Shown here piece by piece: positions 1 through 11,052 of a stretch of 64,000 nucleotides of DNA (its first letter is position 1; each line of letters begins with the position of its first letter). Where the stretch lies: positions 208,829,231 through 208,893,230 of the forward strand of contig CM060912.1 of the NCBI GenBank assembly GCA_030737875.1. The letters are read 5' to 3'. The notes under the pieces are model-generated. The model had not been told where the DNA came from. It did no database searches and saw nothing but the letters and a program-made list of their open reading frames with translations. Origin of the DNA: Allium sativum. Its lineage: Eukaryota; Streptophyta; Magnoliopsida; Asparagales; Amaryllidaceae. Both the position numbers and the translations under genes were made by a program.

Positions 1-518
1 AATCTGCCGTCGTATTGGAATCACCTCAAGATTCTGTTGAATCGACAATTGACTATGATAGGCTCCTTCGAATATGTTTGAAGTACGGGATACATAAAAA
101 AGATACTCTGGTGCTGTCTAAAACCGACCGTCCTCATAATCTTCTGGAGGGATTTATGGCAATCACTCGATTGATGTGCATGGTCGGAGCTATTCAACCG
201 TTTTCTCCCTTTGTCGTCGACTTTTTAAGACAGATGCGGATTGCCCCATGCAGTTGCATCCCAACTCTTATGCTTACCTGCATACCTTATATGTAGCATA
301 CCGTGAGATCCTAGGCATAGAGCTCACTTTTGACGACATTCATTTCTTCTATAACTTCAAGCACCGGACTCGAGAAACTCCTTCTTTCTCTTACTTCGAG
401 TCTGTCCCAAAAAGAAAGATAATTTCAACGCCCTTCAGTAGCAAGGCCGGCGACTCCAAGATGGAATGGTTTTATATAAGGCAATAGCCGGGGTGTGCTA
501 GGAGACGGACAAAATCGA
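1..518 (+). pseudogene. Antisense accessory ORF of the Tat element, N-terminal part (gypsy-type transposon domain)
   Basis: The frame is open at the left edge, so the true start is outside. The translation resembles the conserved block of the 'putative gypsy type transposon' family (Pfam Transposase_28, recalled and not searched): a PFSPFVVDFLRQMRIAP segment, then in another frame HPNSYAYLHTLYVAYREILG and FFYNFKHRTRETPSFSYF. The two halves are in different frames, so there is a one-base indel near 246-250, and a TAG at 485-487 follows. Such extra ORFs, often antisense between pol and the 3' LTR, are known in Tat elements; their function is unknown. This portion is broken. Confidence 0.75.
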
Positions 519-594
519 GTAAGGCACCGATTTTCTAAACCTCGACCCTGAATGTCCACGCCGCCATACTAATTCGTTTTCTTTTTGTTTGCAG
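519..594 (+). other. Probable intron 1 of the antisense accessory gene
   Basis: A GTAAGG donor-like site begins at 519. A pyrimidine-rich tract with a TTTGCAG acceptor ends at 594, immediately before the next open stretch. The acceptor is convincing. The donor is a guess, because the upstream exon already carries a stop. Confidence 0.45.
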
Positions 595-1159
595 TTGACA
601 ATCCAAAACAGATATCGGGCCAAGTGTTCTTTGATCGTATGCATCGACTCCTTAATGGTGATCAAAAGTTTTTAACTATCGATGAAGTCCTCAAGGACGA
701 ATATCTCCATCACAACAGGCTGCTATCCATTACCAATAGTAAAGGTCACGGGCCAGGTCCATATGTGTATATTCCTCCGGTGAATGTAATTCCAGAAATG
801 GGTGAGAGCTCGAAAGGTCCCACCGTGCCACTTCAAACTTCACCCTCTCCAAGTTCGACTCAAGATGATGAGTTGGCTAATTTACCCGAGAAGCACCGAG
901 AGGGATACATCACTCCTGGGGATGTTGTTTCTCCGGAGAAATCACCATCCCCTGAAGAACAGCCAACAGGCGCTTCCCAAAGAGATGCTCCTACTGTTGA
1001 TGATCCCACATTTCAGGGCTTGGGAGATCTTCCACTTCCTGACACTATTTACACTTCTGAGGATTTTGGCACAAATCCTTTAGTTTTTACATCTTCGGAG
1101 GAGGCCACTCCTATTAAGTCCAAAGAGCCCTCTCGTACTGGCTCAGCTCCAGACTCTGG
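595..1159 (+). CDS. Antisense accessory gene, middle exon (Pro/Ser/Glu-rich linker)
   Basis: Open reading continues from the acceptor at 594 with DNPKQISGQVFFDRMHRLLN, then a low-complexity stretch rich in Pro, Ser, Thr and Glu. In related Tat accessory proteins a globular N-terminal domain is followed by such a linker and a coiled coil, so this fits an internal exon. The frame stays open to a stop at 1194-1196. The exact 3' end is uncertain; a GT at 1160 is a possible donor. I recognise no catalytic motif. Confidence 0.55.
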
Positions 1160-1273
1160 TTTGTCGGAGGGGGGACACCACATAGGATGCACTTAACACA
1201 ATTGCACCCCACTTCACAGCACTTACGTCTCATGAGAATATTGATTCTGAATTCTACTTACATTATTGTGCAG
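1160..1273 (+). other. Possible intron 2 of the antisense accessory gene
   Basis: The stretch before 1274 is AT- and pyrimidine-rich, carries stops in the frame of the upstream exon and ends in TTGTGCAG, a good acceptor. The donor is not clear; GT at 1160 keeps a plausible junction. Confidence 0.4.
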
Positions 1274-3405
1274 GTACAATGTCTCGTGCTTACTACGACA
1301 TCAAGAAGCTACGTCGCAGCATGACCAAACCCCCTCACGATGTTGAGTATGATCGTCGCGAAGATCGCGGTAGGGAGGACAGAAGGCCCTATGATTCTTA
1401 TCGTTCGCGGTCCTCACGCTCTCGCTCTCCCGTCCGGTCAGATCCAGAACGATATAAGGGCTACCAAGGTCGTCGAGAAGATGACATGCCGCAATCAAAA
1501 GACTCAACTTCTTCTCAAGAAAAACGCAGTAGGGAGAGGAGCCCGCCAAGAGATAGCGAATCACGAAGCAAGCGCAAGGTTCCCGCTAAACAGCCTAGAA
1601 GGGATGAAGAGGCCATTGAGCCCTCCACGCATAGGGATACCGAGCTGACATTCCCTACACCTCCACCGTTGGATGCTGAAACTGCAGTTAAGCGGGCATA
1701 TCTGGAGGAGCAATTTCCTGATCACTACTTTGAAAACTTGACTTTTTTACCTGCTCTTGAGCCTATTTCTTCAAGGTGGGCAGATGAGGCCAAAGCAAAA
1801 ATAGACGCGGTCGAGAAACAATATTCAGAGATGTTCAAGTATTCGCGCAACCTTTCCAGAATCATCCGAACTTTAATCACGAATACTGACTCGATGCAGA
1901 AGACCGCGGAGGATGATGCAAGGGCCTTAAAAAATTTAGGAAAAGACCTCGAGGATACACAGGCTCAACTTGCTGTTGCTCAACGGGACGCTGCCAGCTT
2001 CAAGCAACAATTTGAGGATTTACAAAAACGCTATCATGACTTGCTCGAGTCCCATACTCAAGAGCGCTCGGAGCTGAAAAAGCAAGTGGAGGATGCCAAG
2101 TCAGATGCTGCCAAAATGCAACTCGCTTATGCTGACCTTGAGCGAGAAAAGGCCGAGTTGGCGAAGAAGAATGCCGAACTGGAAAAGAAAAATGCTGACT
2201 TGGCTTCCAAGTTGATGGAGGCCGAAAACAGGGCTGCCCTGGCGGAGGGTAATGTTGAAAGCGTCATCAGATCGGCCGAAGAATCTCGCAAACAGCTAGC
2301 GGAGGCCCAGGAGGAGGTGCAGGGCTTTGGTGAATTACTGATTGAATTTTTTGCACGTATAATCCGCTACCGGAACATCTCTTGGATCGATGATTACCTG
2401 ACTACCTTGGTTCATGTATGGAGCCAAATTGTTGAATGGGAGAAAAAAGAACTCAAGGTAGATTCCATCGACGAGGACAAACTTATGGAAAAGTACTTGA
2501 GAGATGACGAGCTGGCGAGTCTAGCCGTGGGGCGTCGCCTAATTGCTGCCGCCATGAATGAGGAAAAGCGGAAGGCTAAACAAAAGGACGTCTTGGAGGT
2601 TGGATCTTCTTCCACTGTCGCTAAAACTCCTGAAGTAGAGGAATACGACCCCGAAAATCCGGCGATCCCTCAGACATCTCTTTTATCTCCTATTCCTGAA
2701 TCGGCTTCAGAGACGGCAGCTACTCCGGCTGAGAAATCATCGGAAGGTATTTCTACCTTTTCACCCCAATTCGTCAAAGTTGTTTCAACTTTCCATCGCA
2801 TAGTCGGACAATCAATGAAGGGCCCTTTATTTTCTCCCAAGTTGATAACTATTACTTCTCATTCCGCAGGTGCTGAACCGGCCGAGAAGGAAGACGTGCC
2901 CCAAGGAACCACTGCCGAAACAAAGTCAGCGGAGAAGGATGAAGGAGACAAGGGTAAAGCTGACGCTCCTCACGATGGCAAGATGATAGACGCCTTAAAA
3001 GATGATGGTGATCATGAGGGACATGAGGAGGATCCTGAGGTGGCTATAGTTGGGGAATCAAAAAGCGCCGATGACGTTACTTTAGCTGCACTGAAAGCCG
3101 AACAAGACAAACGCATGCAGCTTAAAGTTGAAGACCTAGATCCTGAAAGCCTTAAACCCCTCGCACTAGTGGATGCTGGATCAAGGTTAGTTGTTAAGCT
3201 TTCGACTAGATCTATTACAGACGAACTTGCTAAAAAGTCTTCTCTTGATTCCAGCGTTCCTCCTTCCGGGAAAAATTCGACTGATTCCAGCCCTTCAGCC
3301 TCAGGGAAGAAAAAGTCAAAGTGCATCTTGACTGATGCTGAAAAAGAGGCGAAGGATGCGCAGAAGGCTGCTAAGAAGTCCAAGTCCACTTCGAAGTCTA
3401 AGTGA
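1274..3405 (+). CDS. Antisense accessory gene, long last exon (RS-rich, coiled coil, 708 codons open)
   Basis: The first ATG is at 1279 and the frame is open to TGA at 3403-3405. Residues about 20-120 are rich in Arg/Ser and Arg/Glu/Asp (RSRSSRSRSPVRS). Residues about 175-345 form heptad-rich coiled coil with repeated AELAKKNAELEKKNADL-type segments. An acidic Ser/Pro/Glu region follows, and the protein ends in a Lys-rich tail (KKSKSTSKSK), suggesting nuclear localisation. No catalytic domain is visible. It faces pol tail to tail, with about 800 bp between the two stops. Context argues against a host SR protein. Notably it is still open although pol on the other strand holds nine stops. Confidence 0.75.
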
Positions 3406-3620
3406 TGGAGTGTCTTACTTTATTTTAGCATTTGATTGGCCCATAATTTTTGCTGCGAGTGCGGCCCGCGCACCTTATTTTTGCCTGTTTTCCTGTACAA
3501 ATTCATTCATTTGTAAATAAAAATAATTCATTTCCTGCGATGTCTGTTAGTCGTCAGTTCAGTACTTATGTAAAAACTGCAAATGCATGTCCTACTACAG
3601 TTGTGTAATGGAGTCATAGT

Positions 3621-3652
3621 GGGGGGAAATATGTGTGTACATATTTGCCCCC
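3621..3652. terminator. Inverted repeat between convergent genes
   Basis: GGGGG-AAATATGT and ACATATTT-G-CCCCC form a roughly 13-bp stem with one bulge and a 4-base loop. Its position between two converging reading frames suggests an RNA 3'-end structure, but that role is inferred. Confidence 0.35.
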
Positions 3653-4080
3653 AGTCAGTCTTGAAAAACTATTCAAGGTTAAGTCAAAAAGTCCGAATGT
3701 CCCCGATTCTTTGACGGGGGTCACAGTCCTTTTGTCCTTGATGCCCGTTCTTTTCTGGCACCTTTTATGCTCTCATGTCTTATATTCAGGTTAGAGTTCT
3801 TGCTGAGGCGGTCTCTTGTCTGGGTGCACCTTCACGCCTCAGAGGACGTCGTCTTCCCATCCTTTATACTCTCTCTCAATTCTTGAGAGTTAGAGTTAAG
3901 AATGTCGTCTTCCCATTCTTTTATATCTTGTTGCACAAACATATCGTCGTTGTGTTTGTTCCTGCATATAAGCCGTCTTCAACTTTTCAGATTTTAATTT
4001 AACATTTCATATTCCATAGTTACAATAGGATAACAGTTGAAGATATAAATAATGCAGGAAAGTAAATGGCACATGATATT

Positions 4081-4124
4081 TTTATAGTGGTTCGGCTAAG
4101 TCGTAGCCTACATCCACTTTATAG
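4081..4124. promoter_or_regulatory. U5-type LTR motif located inside the Tat element
   Basis: TATAGTGGTTCGGC, a short spacer, then CCTACATCCACTTTATAG matches the motif at 21253-21292 in the Tat 5' LTR and, more loosely, the Copia LTRs at 37181-37216 and 56215-56250. Here it lies just downstream of integrase, not in a recognisable LTR. Confidence 0.6.
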
Positions 4125-4211
4125 TTCTTTGTTCGTATCAACGGACTTTTCTAAGGCAAGTCGTGCCTTTTTACAGAGTTCATAAGGAAAACAATAGAAA
4201 ATACAACATCC

Positions 4212-5440
4212 CTAATTCAAATATCGCATCAAGTGTTGGGCATTCCAAGCCCTGGGCACTTCCTCGCCATCTACGGTTGTTAACTTGAAGGCTCCTGTCT
4301 CAAGTTTTCGTTGGATGACGAACGGTCCTTCCCACTTTGGACCGAGGTGAGGAAGGGATGGAAAAACTCGCTTTAGCACCAAATCTCCTGGTTCAAAGGT
4401 CCTAAAACGAACTTTTTTGTCATAATAGCGTGCCATCTGACGTCGATGTCTCGACGCATGCAAGTCTGCCTCATCCCTTTTCTCTTCGATTTCATCAAGA
4501 GACTCGAGGAGGAGTGCCCGATTCGTCATCGGGTCATAATATGTCACCCTATGAGAGGGAACTTCAAGCTCTACCGGGATTACTGCTTCTGAGCCAAATG
4601 AGAGAGAGAAAGGGGTATGACCGGTAGTTGTCTTAAACGTTGTCCGATATGCCCACAAAGCTAAGGGCAATTCTTCCACCCATTTTGCTTTTGCACGTTC
4701 TAATCGCTTCTTGAGTATGGACTTTATGACTTTGTTTATTGCTTCTACTTGCCTGTTCGACTATGGATGGGCAACTGCAGTGCACCGTTTGTCGATCTTA
4801 TATTTCTGGCAGAAATTTCTGAATTCGGCGCCATCGAACTGGGTTCCGTTATCAGTTATAACGGTCCTTGGAATCCCAAATCGGCATATGATATTTCTAA
4901 CCACGAAACTTATCACATTTCTCGTCGTGATTTTGGTTAAGGGCTCAGCTTCCACCCATTTCATAAAATAGTCCACGGCGACTATTGCATACTTCGTTCC
5001 TCCTTTGGCAATTGGTAGAACTCCGATGATGTCAATTCCCCACATGGAAAACGGCCACGGACTCACCATCGACTTGAGCTGGGTCGGTGGTGCTCTGGGG
5101 ATCTTGGCGAATCTCTGGCATTTGTCACAGCGTCGTGAATAATCAGCTGCATCTTTATTAATTGTGGGCCAGAAGTATCCATATCGCAATACCTTTTTTG
5201 CTAAGGTCTGACCTCCGGTATGATCTCCACACTCACCTTCATGTACTTCTCTTAGTACACGCTTGATGTCGTCGCGTGCTATACATCGTAACAGGGGCAT
5301 AGAAAATCCTTGCCTATAGAGAGTATCATCTTGAAGGACGTATCTAGGGGCCTTTCGAACTATGGCCCGCCTCTCACTCTTCTTTGACGGGAGTATCCCA
5401 TTTCTAAGGAAATTCTTAATTGGGGTCATCCATGACTCCT
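4212..5440 (-). pseudogene. int: Tat integrase (pol C-terminal domain)
   Basis: From N to C: an H-x-H/C-x2-C zinc region (HEGECGDHTGG, CDKCQRF), the DDE core with D in GIDIIG, D in ITDNGTQF and E in the VEAINK segment, then the C-terminal ALWAYRTT..GHTPFSL region and WEGPFVI block. This enzyme would insert the cDNA into the host genome. The frame is continuous apart from a TAG at 4761-4763, where relatives have Gln, just before the catalytic Glu. The stop at 4212-4214 is probably the natural end of the polyprotein. Inactive. Confidence 0.88.
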
Positions 5441-5539
5441 TCTCCGGTTCTGCTTCGAAAGCTAATTCAATTTCCATCGACTCAAAGCTTGGCGATCCCA
5501 ACGTTTCAATTGGAATCATTTCGGTTTCCTCCGGATTGT

Positions 5540-5924
5540 CGGAACTAGCCATCTTTGCTAGTCGGTCAGCCTTCTGGTTTTCAGCTCTTGGGATATGCAT
5601 TATGTTATACCGTTCCAAGTTGCTCAACAGCTCCTTCACTTTCCCGAGATAGGCGATAAGTCGAGGTCCCCGAGCCACAAACTCCTTTCACACTTGGCAG
5701 ACGACTACAGTGGAGTCGCAGAATATATCCAATGCCTTTATTCCGAATTCCTTAGCAAGTTTCAGCCTGGCAATCAGGGCTTCATATTCAGAGTCATTAT
5801 TAGTCGCTGAAAATTCTAATCGCAGAGCATAATATAACGATCGTCCCTCAGGAGTAACTAAGACAACTCCAGCTCTGGACCTTCGGTCGTTCTTGGCTCC
5901 GTCTATGTACAAATTCCACGGATC
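5540..5924 (-). pseudogene. Tat second RNase H (archaeal-type, aRNH)
   Basis: WNLYIDGAKN, TNNDSEYEALI, IFCDST and ENQKADRLAK supply the expected D-E-D-D acidic residues of RNase H. A second, archaeal-like RNase H between the usual RNase H and integrase marks the plant Tat lineage. A TGA at 5688-5690 interrupts it where relatives have Arg. Same frame as the flanking pol domains. Confidence 0.8.
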
Positions 5925-5987
5925 TAATTTTAATTCCTCCTCTGACTTGACCACCTTGTCATTGATCATTTCCTCCTTTGGAATTGT

Positions 5988-6480
5988 GAATTCTGCTATG
6001 AAGTTAGCCAGAGCTTGCCCCCTGATCGATCTCCGTGGCTGAAAATTTAAATCAAACTGACTTAATTCAATATTCCATTTGATCAACTGTCCCGATGTTT
6101 CGGGTCTTTGCAACACCTGCCTCAGAGGCTGATCAGTGTATATGGTTATTGGGTGAGCTTGAAAATAGTGGCGAAGTTTTCAGGAGGCGATCGGGAGGCT
6201 GTAAGAAAGCTTCTCAATCCTTGGGTAGTTGCGTTCTGCAACTGCCAATTTCTTACTTACATAATATACCGGTCTTTGCACTTTGTCTTCTCCTCGGACC
6301 AAGGCAGTGCTAACAGCGTGAGCCGACACTGCTAGATAAACAAACAGCTCTTCATGATCCACTGGCTTTGACAAAATCGGTGGTTTCTCTAATAAGTTCA
6401 ATAGATTTCGAAAGGCCTCAACACAGTCCGAAGTCCATTCAAAATTTTTCTTTCCCCTTTTTATCAAGTCAAAAAATGGG
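5988..6480 (-). pseudogene. Tat first RNase H, apparently lacking its catalytic Asp
   Basis: YLAVSAHAVSTALVR, RPVYYVSKKL, NYPRIEKL and YTDQPLRQVLQ match the gypsy-type RNase H that follows RT. The position normally held by the first catalytic Asp reads YLAVSAHA, in line with reports that this domain is degenerate in Tat elements while aRNH takes over. A TGA at 6180-6182 replaces an expected Arg. Confidence 0.78.
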
Positions 6481-6539
6481 ACGCATTTGTCTGTTGCTTT
6501 GGAGATAAATCTACTCAACGTAGCTACTTTCCCCGCAAG

Positions 6540-7520
6540 ACTTTGGACATCTTTGATTCTCCTTGGTTCTTAAATGTTTCTTATCGCTGCTATTTTACTG
6601 GGATTGATTTCAATCCCTCGAGAGCTCACGATGAAACCTAGAAACTTTCCAGATGCCACTCCAAATGAGCATTTCAAAGGATTTAACTTCATCCGATACT
6701 TTCGCAGGATACCAAACATCTCTGCCAAGTCTTGTGTATGGCTGGAAGACTGTCTTGATTTGACGAGCATATCGTCCACATAAACCTCCATAGTCTTCCC
6801 TATTTGGTTATAAAACATCCTGTTCACCAAGCGTTAGTAGGTAGCTCCAGCGTTTTTCAATCCCAACGGCATGACCACATAGCAATACAACCCCAAATTT
6901 GTAATGAAGCTCGTGTGCTCTTGATCGGGCACATGCATGGGAATCTGGTTGTACCCGGAATATGCATCCATGAAAGAAAGAAGTCCATGTCCCGCTGTCG
7001 AATCTACAAGCTGGTCTATTCTGGGGAGTGGGAAGCTATCTTTCGGGCAAGCTTTGTTCAAGTCTGAAAAATCAATGCATGTCCGCCACTTTCCGTTTGA
7101 CTTCTTTACCAAAACATGATTCGATATCCAGTTGGGATATGTCGAATCTCTAATAAATCCGTTCTCTTTCAGCTTCTCCACTTCTTCTTTTAGAGCTGCC
7201 GACCTCTTTGGGCCCAACACACGTCTCTTTTGCTTTCCAGGCGGGTGTTTTGGGTTTATGCTCAGCGAATGACTCATGATGGAGGGTGATATCCCACACA
7301 TGTTGGCGTGGGTCCAGGAAAACACGTCCAGGGTTGCCTTCAGAAAGTCAGTCAATTCCTTGGTTTGGTGCGGATCCAACTGGGATCCAATCTTCAAAAC
7401 TTTTGCTGGATCAGATTCATCAATGTGTACGTACACTGTCATTTCATTAGGAGTTGCCTTTCTATCCTCAGGTTCCTCATCTTCTCTGGGATCCAGGTCT
7501 TCAGGCATTCCCTTGGGCAA
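6540..7520 (-). pseudogene. Tat reverse transcriptase
   Basis: Recognisable in order: GFIRDSTYPNW, NGKWRTCIDFSDLNKACPKD, SFPLPRIDQLVD, FMDAYSGYNQI, FITNLGLYCYVVMPLGLKNAGATY and the active-site VYVDDML. It copies the element RNA into DNA. TAA at 6834-6836 splits the domain directly after GATY (Gln in relatives), and another TAA lies at 6570-6572. There is no frameshift. Its match to Tat RTs is the strongest lineage evidence here. Confidence 0.9.
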
Positions 7521-7547
7521 CTCCTTAGGGGCTGATCCCTCTAATTG

Positions 7548-8537
7548 CTATGCCGAACCCTCCTTTGGAGGAGGTGAGGCACCTTTAGTCTCGATGTTGA
7601 GTCCCTTCATCAGCATCTTTAATTCAGCAATGTAACAAGCTCGTCCAGAGACTTGATCTCCTCTCATTACTCTTGATCCGGCTTCAGTTGGGAACTTAAG
7701 CAATAAACACCACGGGGCGATACAAACCCTGAACTCTGCAAGGGCAGGCCTTCCTAAAAATGCGTTGTAGGGCAAATCTACGTCCAGCACTACGAACTGA
7801 TGCATTCGTACTCTTCGACGATCCCCTTGCCCCAATGTTACGGGCAATTCTATATACCCCATTGGAGCTGTCGATGCCCCGTTGAAGCCTCGGATCCAAC
7901 CTTCACAGGGCTTCAAATCTCCAGACCCAAATTTCATCTGATCAAATGACTTCTTAAACAAAATATTGACAGAGCTTCCATTGTCCACTAGTACCTTATG
8001 AACCGGTGCCGGTCCAATGGTAGTGGTAATGACCAACGGATCTTCGGTAGGTGACTGGATTCCGGTATCGTCTCTACTACGGAACACCACGTCATCGAAC
8101 ATTGTCTTTTGCTGTTTCACAGGGGTGATATCTTTCAAATCATCGCACTCATCCACATCTACATGCTTAACTGCATTAACGTATTGGTCCATTGCTCTGA
8201 AACTGTGGATAGCTGGGTGGAGTCCACCTACTATGGTGTTAATAACAATTCCCTTGCCTTTCTGTTGTGTTGTAGGCTTGGGAGCAGACTGATTATGGTT
8301 TGGGGTCTGTTCTCCTTGCCCCCTGTCTCTTGGGGCAGCCTTATACTCATCCAATTTTCCTTCGCGCAACAGCTTCTCAACTACATCTCTCAGGTGTCGA
8401 CATTCATTCGTTGAATGCCTATGAGTTCCATGAAATAAACAAAATTTTCCGGTTGTGATTTCTTTCTCTGTTGAATCTCGTGGCGACGGTCTTTTGTATT
8501 GCAAAACATTGTATGTATCCAAATAAATGTTCTCCAA
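7548..8537 (-). pseudogene. Tat gag tail (zinc knuckle) and aspartic protease
   Basis: About residues 33-46 hold a C-x2-H-x4-H-x4-C zinc motif (CLFHGTHRHSTNEC), followed by a basic Gln-rich linker. The protease has VLVDNGSSVNILF (DNGSS active site, common in this lineage), RGFNGAST and NAFLGRPAL. It would cut the gag-pol polyprotein. A TAG at 7548-7550 ends the open stretch where Gln is likely, and the same frame continues into RT. Upstream the frame is open to the stop at 8604. Confidence 0.85.
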
Positions 8538-9438
8538 AGTGTCATTCAGCGGTGAATAATTCTCAAAGTTCTGGAACCGGGGTCTTTTGTCAGAATTACT
8601 TCCTCAGTTCCTATTTCTCCTGTTCCCATTCGCATTACGGTTGCTGTTGCCCCCGTTTCCATTATTATTACTTCTATTCTTGTTTCCCACATTCACTTCG
8701 ACTTTTCCAGAACTTTCTCCAGACTGCTTTATGGCAACATTACTCTGGACAGCTTCTGTTGAGGCCACTCCAGACTTCCTCTTTCTGTTTGCCCTTGCTT
8801 CCTCCCGTCTTAACTGAATGTTGGCCTTCTCATAAAACAACTCTCTTGTCGGAGGCGGCTTCCCAGAAAGGTAATCTCCAAACTCTGAATCAGGATCAAC
8901 TCCTTCCATTAAGGTCATCAAGACGGTAGGGTCATGCGGGTCGCTGACTTCTGTTACCGCTAAATTGAAACGGTCAAGATACGACTTCAAAGAATCACCT
9001 GGCGCTTGCTTAATTCTCGATAATTCAATAACATTCTTAGACTTTCGGGTGTGAAGTCAGAATTGGTTCATAAAACGTTCACTCAATTCTTTGAAATTCG
9101 ATATCGATCGAGGAGGAAGTCGGGTAAACCATAGTAATGCTACGTCTTCTAAGTAAATCGGGAAAGCCTTACACTTCACAGCGTTAGGGGCAGCGTCAGC
9201 ATTCATAAGCCATGCGTATTACATCAAATGTTGTCTCGGTTCGGTTCTCCCATTATACCTGTCCTTCTGCGGCAGGTTAAAACGTCGGGGGAACTGAAAG
9301 TCAAGGATGTCATCAGTAAAGGGAGTATGGCTTCGCTCAATGCCATAATCTTCATTGGTGTAGTTTCGACTCTCAGACATGATCTGGCGTACCATAGCCC
9401 ATACGTCAGCATTGGTCAAGGGCCGTTCATGCTCCCTG
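8538..9438 (-). pseudogene. gag: Tat gag, C-terminal two thirds
   Basis: Capsid-type segments FKELSERF, RIKQAPGDSLKSYLDRFN and PTRELFYEKANIQLRREEA, followed by a basic Asn/Gly/Arg-rich tail, match gag of Tat elements. Stops lie at 8604-8606 (TGA), 9057-9059 (TGA) and 9219-9221 (TAA), all in the pol frame. At 9438 the gene is cut by the inserted element and resumes at 20175. After allowing for the 5-bp duplication the codon phase is unbroken across the insertion. Confidence 0.85.
9434..9438. repeat. Target-site duplication CCCTG (left copy; right copy 20175-20179)
   Basis: The same five bases flank the element at 9439-20174, as expected for LTR-retrotransposon insertion into the Tat gag. Confidence 0.9.
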
Positions 9439-11052
9439 TGTAACACCCCACATCCGTTAGTGTCACTCACAAAGGGAATGCACTAAGTTCTATGGAGCAT
9501 TTAGGGTAAAAGATGCAGATAAATTACAAGACAGACAAAAATTACAACAGCGGAAAATAAAACTTTGCTTTATTGATAAAATAGTTTGTACAACGATTTC
9601 TTTATAATATCAGAGTATCATCTGTCTTACAAAATAAAGAAGCATAAAACAACATTTATATTCCCCAATGTAGCAAGAGCCAGCCATAGCATCTGAAAAG
9701 AGAATCCAAGCAAAACTTCGACAAATCTTCAAGCTGGGAAAAAGTGACAATCCAACTTAACCTGAGCTATACTATTCCCTTCTTTACTACATGGGGGGGG
9801 GGGGAAACGGAAGAAAAGAAGACGAAAGAAAAACAGAGTCAGACATAAAGCCTGAGTAAGTTCAGTAACTTCTAGCATGTGAACATCGGAAAACAAACCG
9901 ACATGAATTAACTGAATACAAGATAACACCATGATGAGAGGATCAGCAAGATTAGACAAGATTAACACAAGATATACTAAGACAAGATAAACTGGATATG
10001 CTCTAATACTTTCGCCGCATCGCTATTTCCTTGTTATACTGATTTCTATATCTCTGCACCACCTAACTAGTGTCCCAATTAGCAACGACAACGTGATCCC
10101 AATCCCTGTAGTTTACATTGCCTTCAGGCATACATTTATTATTTATTACCTAGATCTAATCTAGGGTTTTCTATCAAGTGCTTTCTAGGTTCAACTAGAG
10201 TTTATGCTGAACGCTTCTTGGATTCAGGGTTTATGCCACCTAGTCCAACTAGGGATTATGCTACCTGTCGAACGTTGCCCCCAAGTCTAGGACACACCAC
10301 CTAGAGTGGTATATGTCCCTAGACTTCCCCACGCATGTATCGCGAATCGTTATCGCTTGTCTAGATGCACATGTCCTGTAATGTGCGGCACGAGTCCTGT
10401 GGCAGGGCAAATCAAGAAACACGGAACTTGGTCGGGAGCTTTCAGATATCTGCCAATGCAGATGCTAAGGTCTGTTTTTATTCCAGTGGCTATGGTCCCA
10501 CTCGACCCCTCCCTCAACTAGTGAAAGGCACACCTTGAAAAATGAGAACTATACGCAGGCACCCTATGCCCCACTAACCTATGGCCATCCTCACCCATAA
10601 CTAGATAGCAAGTATATGGTCTTTTGGAGTTCTCCGCCTTTCCGCTTCACGTATCTCGAATGACTCAAGATGGATGGTAGACGACGAGTTGCTATCACAG
10701 GGCTACCGGTTTCTCGCCGAATCACGCTGGTCCATCCAAGTCTTTAGGTTGCCATATTTTGCAACCAAGGCATACCCTTGGTTCTTCTAAAGCAGACCTT
10801 AACCTCTGTGAGCCCAGGAGGATCATCTGCAGCCTCACAGAGGGATACCAAGAGTACCCTCACGTCCCCTCGAAGCCTCGGGCTTCGTAACCCAATTCGT
10901 TGGAGCCTTCTTTTTATTCAGACGGACATTCGCTCCTTCCCGTGTTATACTAAGAATTACTACTTAGTTTTACTAACTAAGGTTTACCACTTAGTTTCCA
11001 GAGTCGTTGTTTTCTTAACTAAGTTTTACTACTTAGCTTCTCTTTCCCGTCA

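Larger units (their letters stand above)
3406..4211. other. Non-coding gap between the convergent accessory gene and pol
   Basis: No convincing ORF. It holds an AATAAA-like A/T stretch near 3514-3530 (possible poly(A) region for the + strand gene), a strong hairpin at 3621-3652, a direct repeat of GTCGTCTTCCCAT at about 3848 and 3904, and an LTR-like motif at 4081-4124. Confidence 0.6.

Noticed and set aside
1274..3405. Host SR-type splicing factor or coiled-coil gene
   Set aside because: Its place between pol and the expected 3' LTR, and the gypsy-type domain upstream, fit a Tat accessory gene better.
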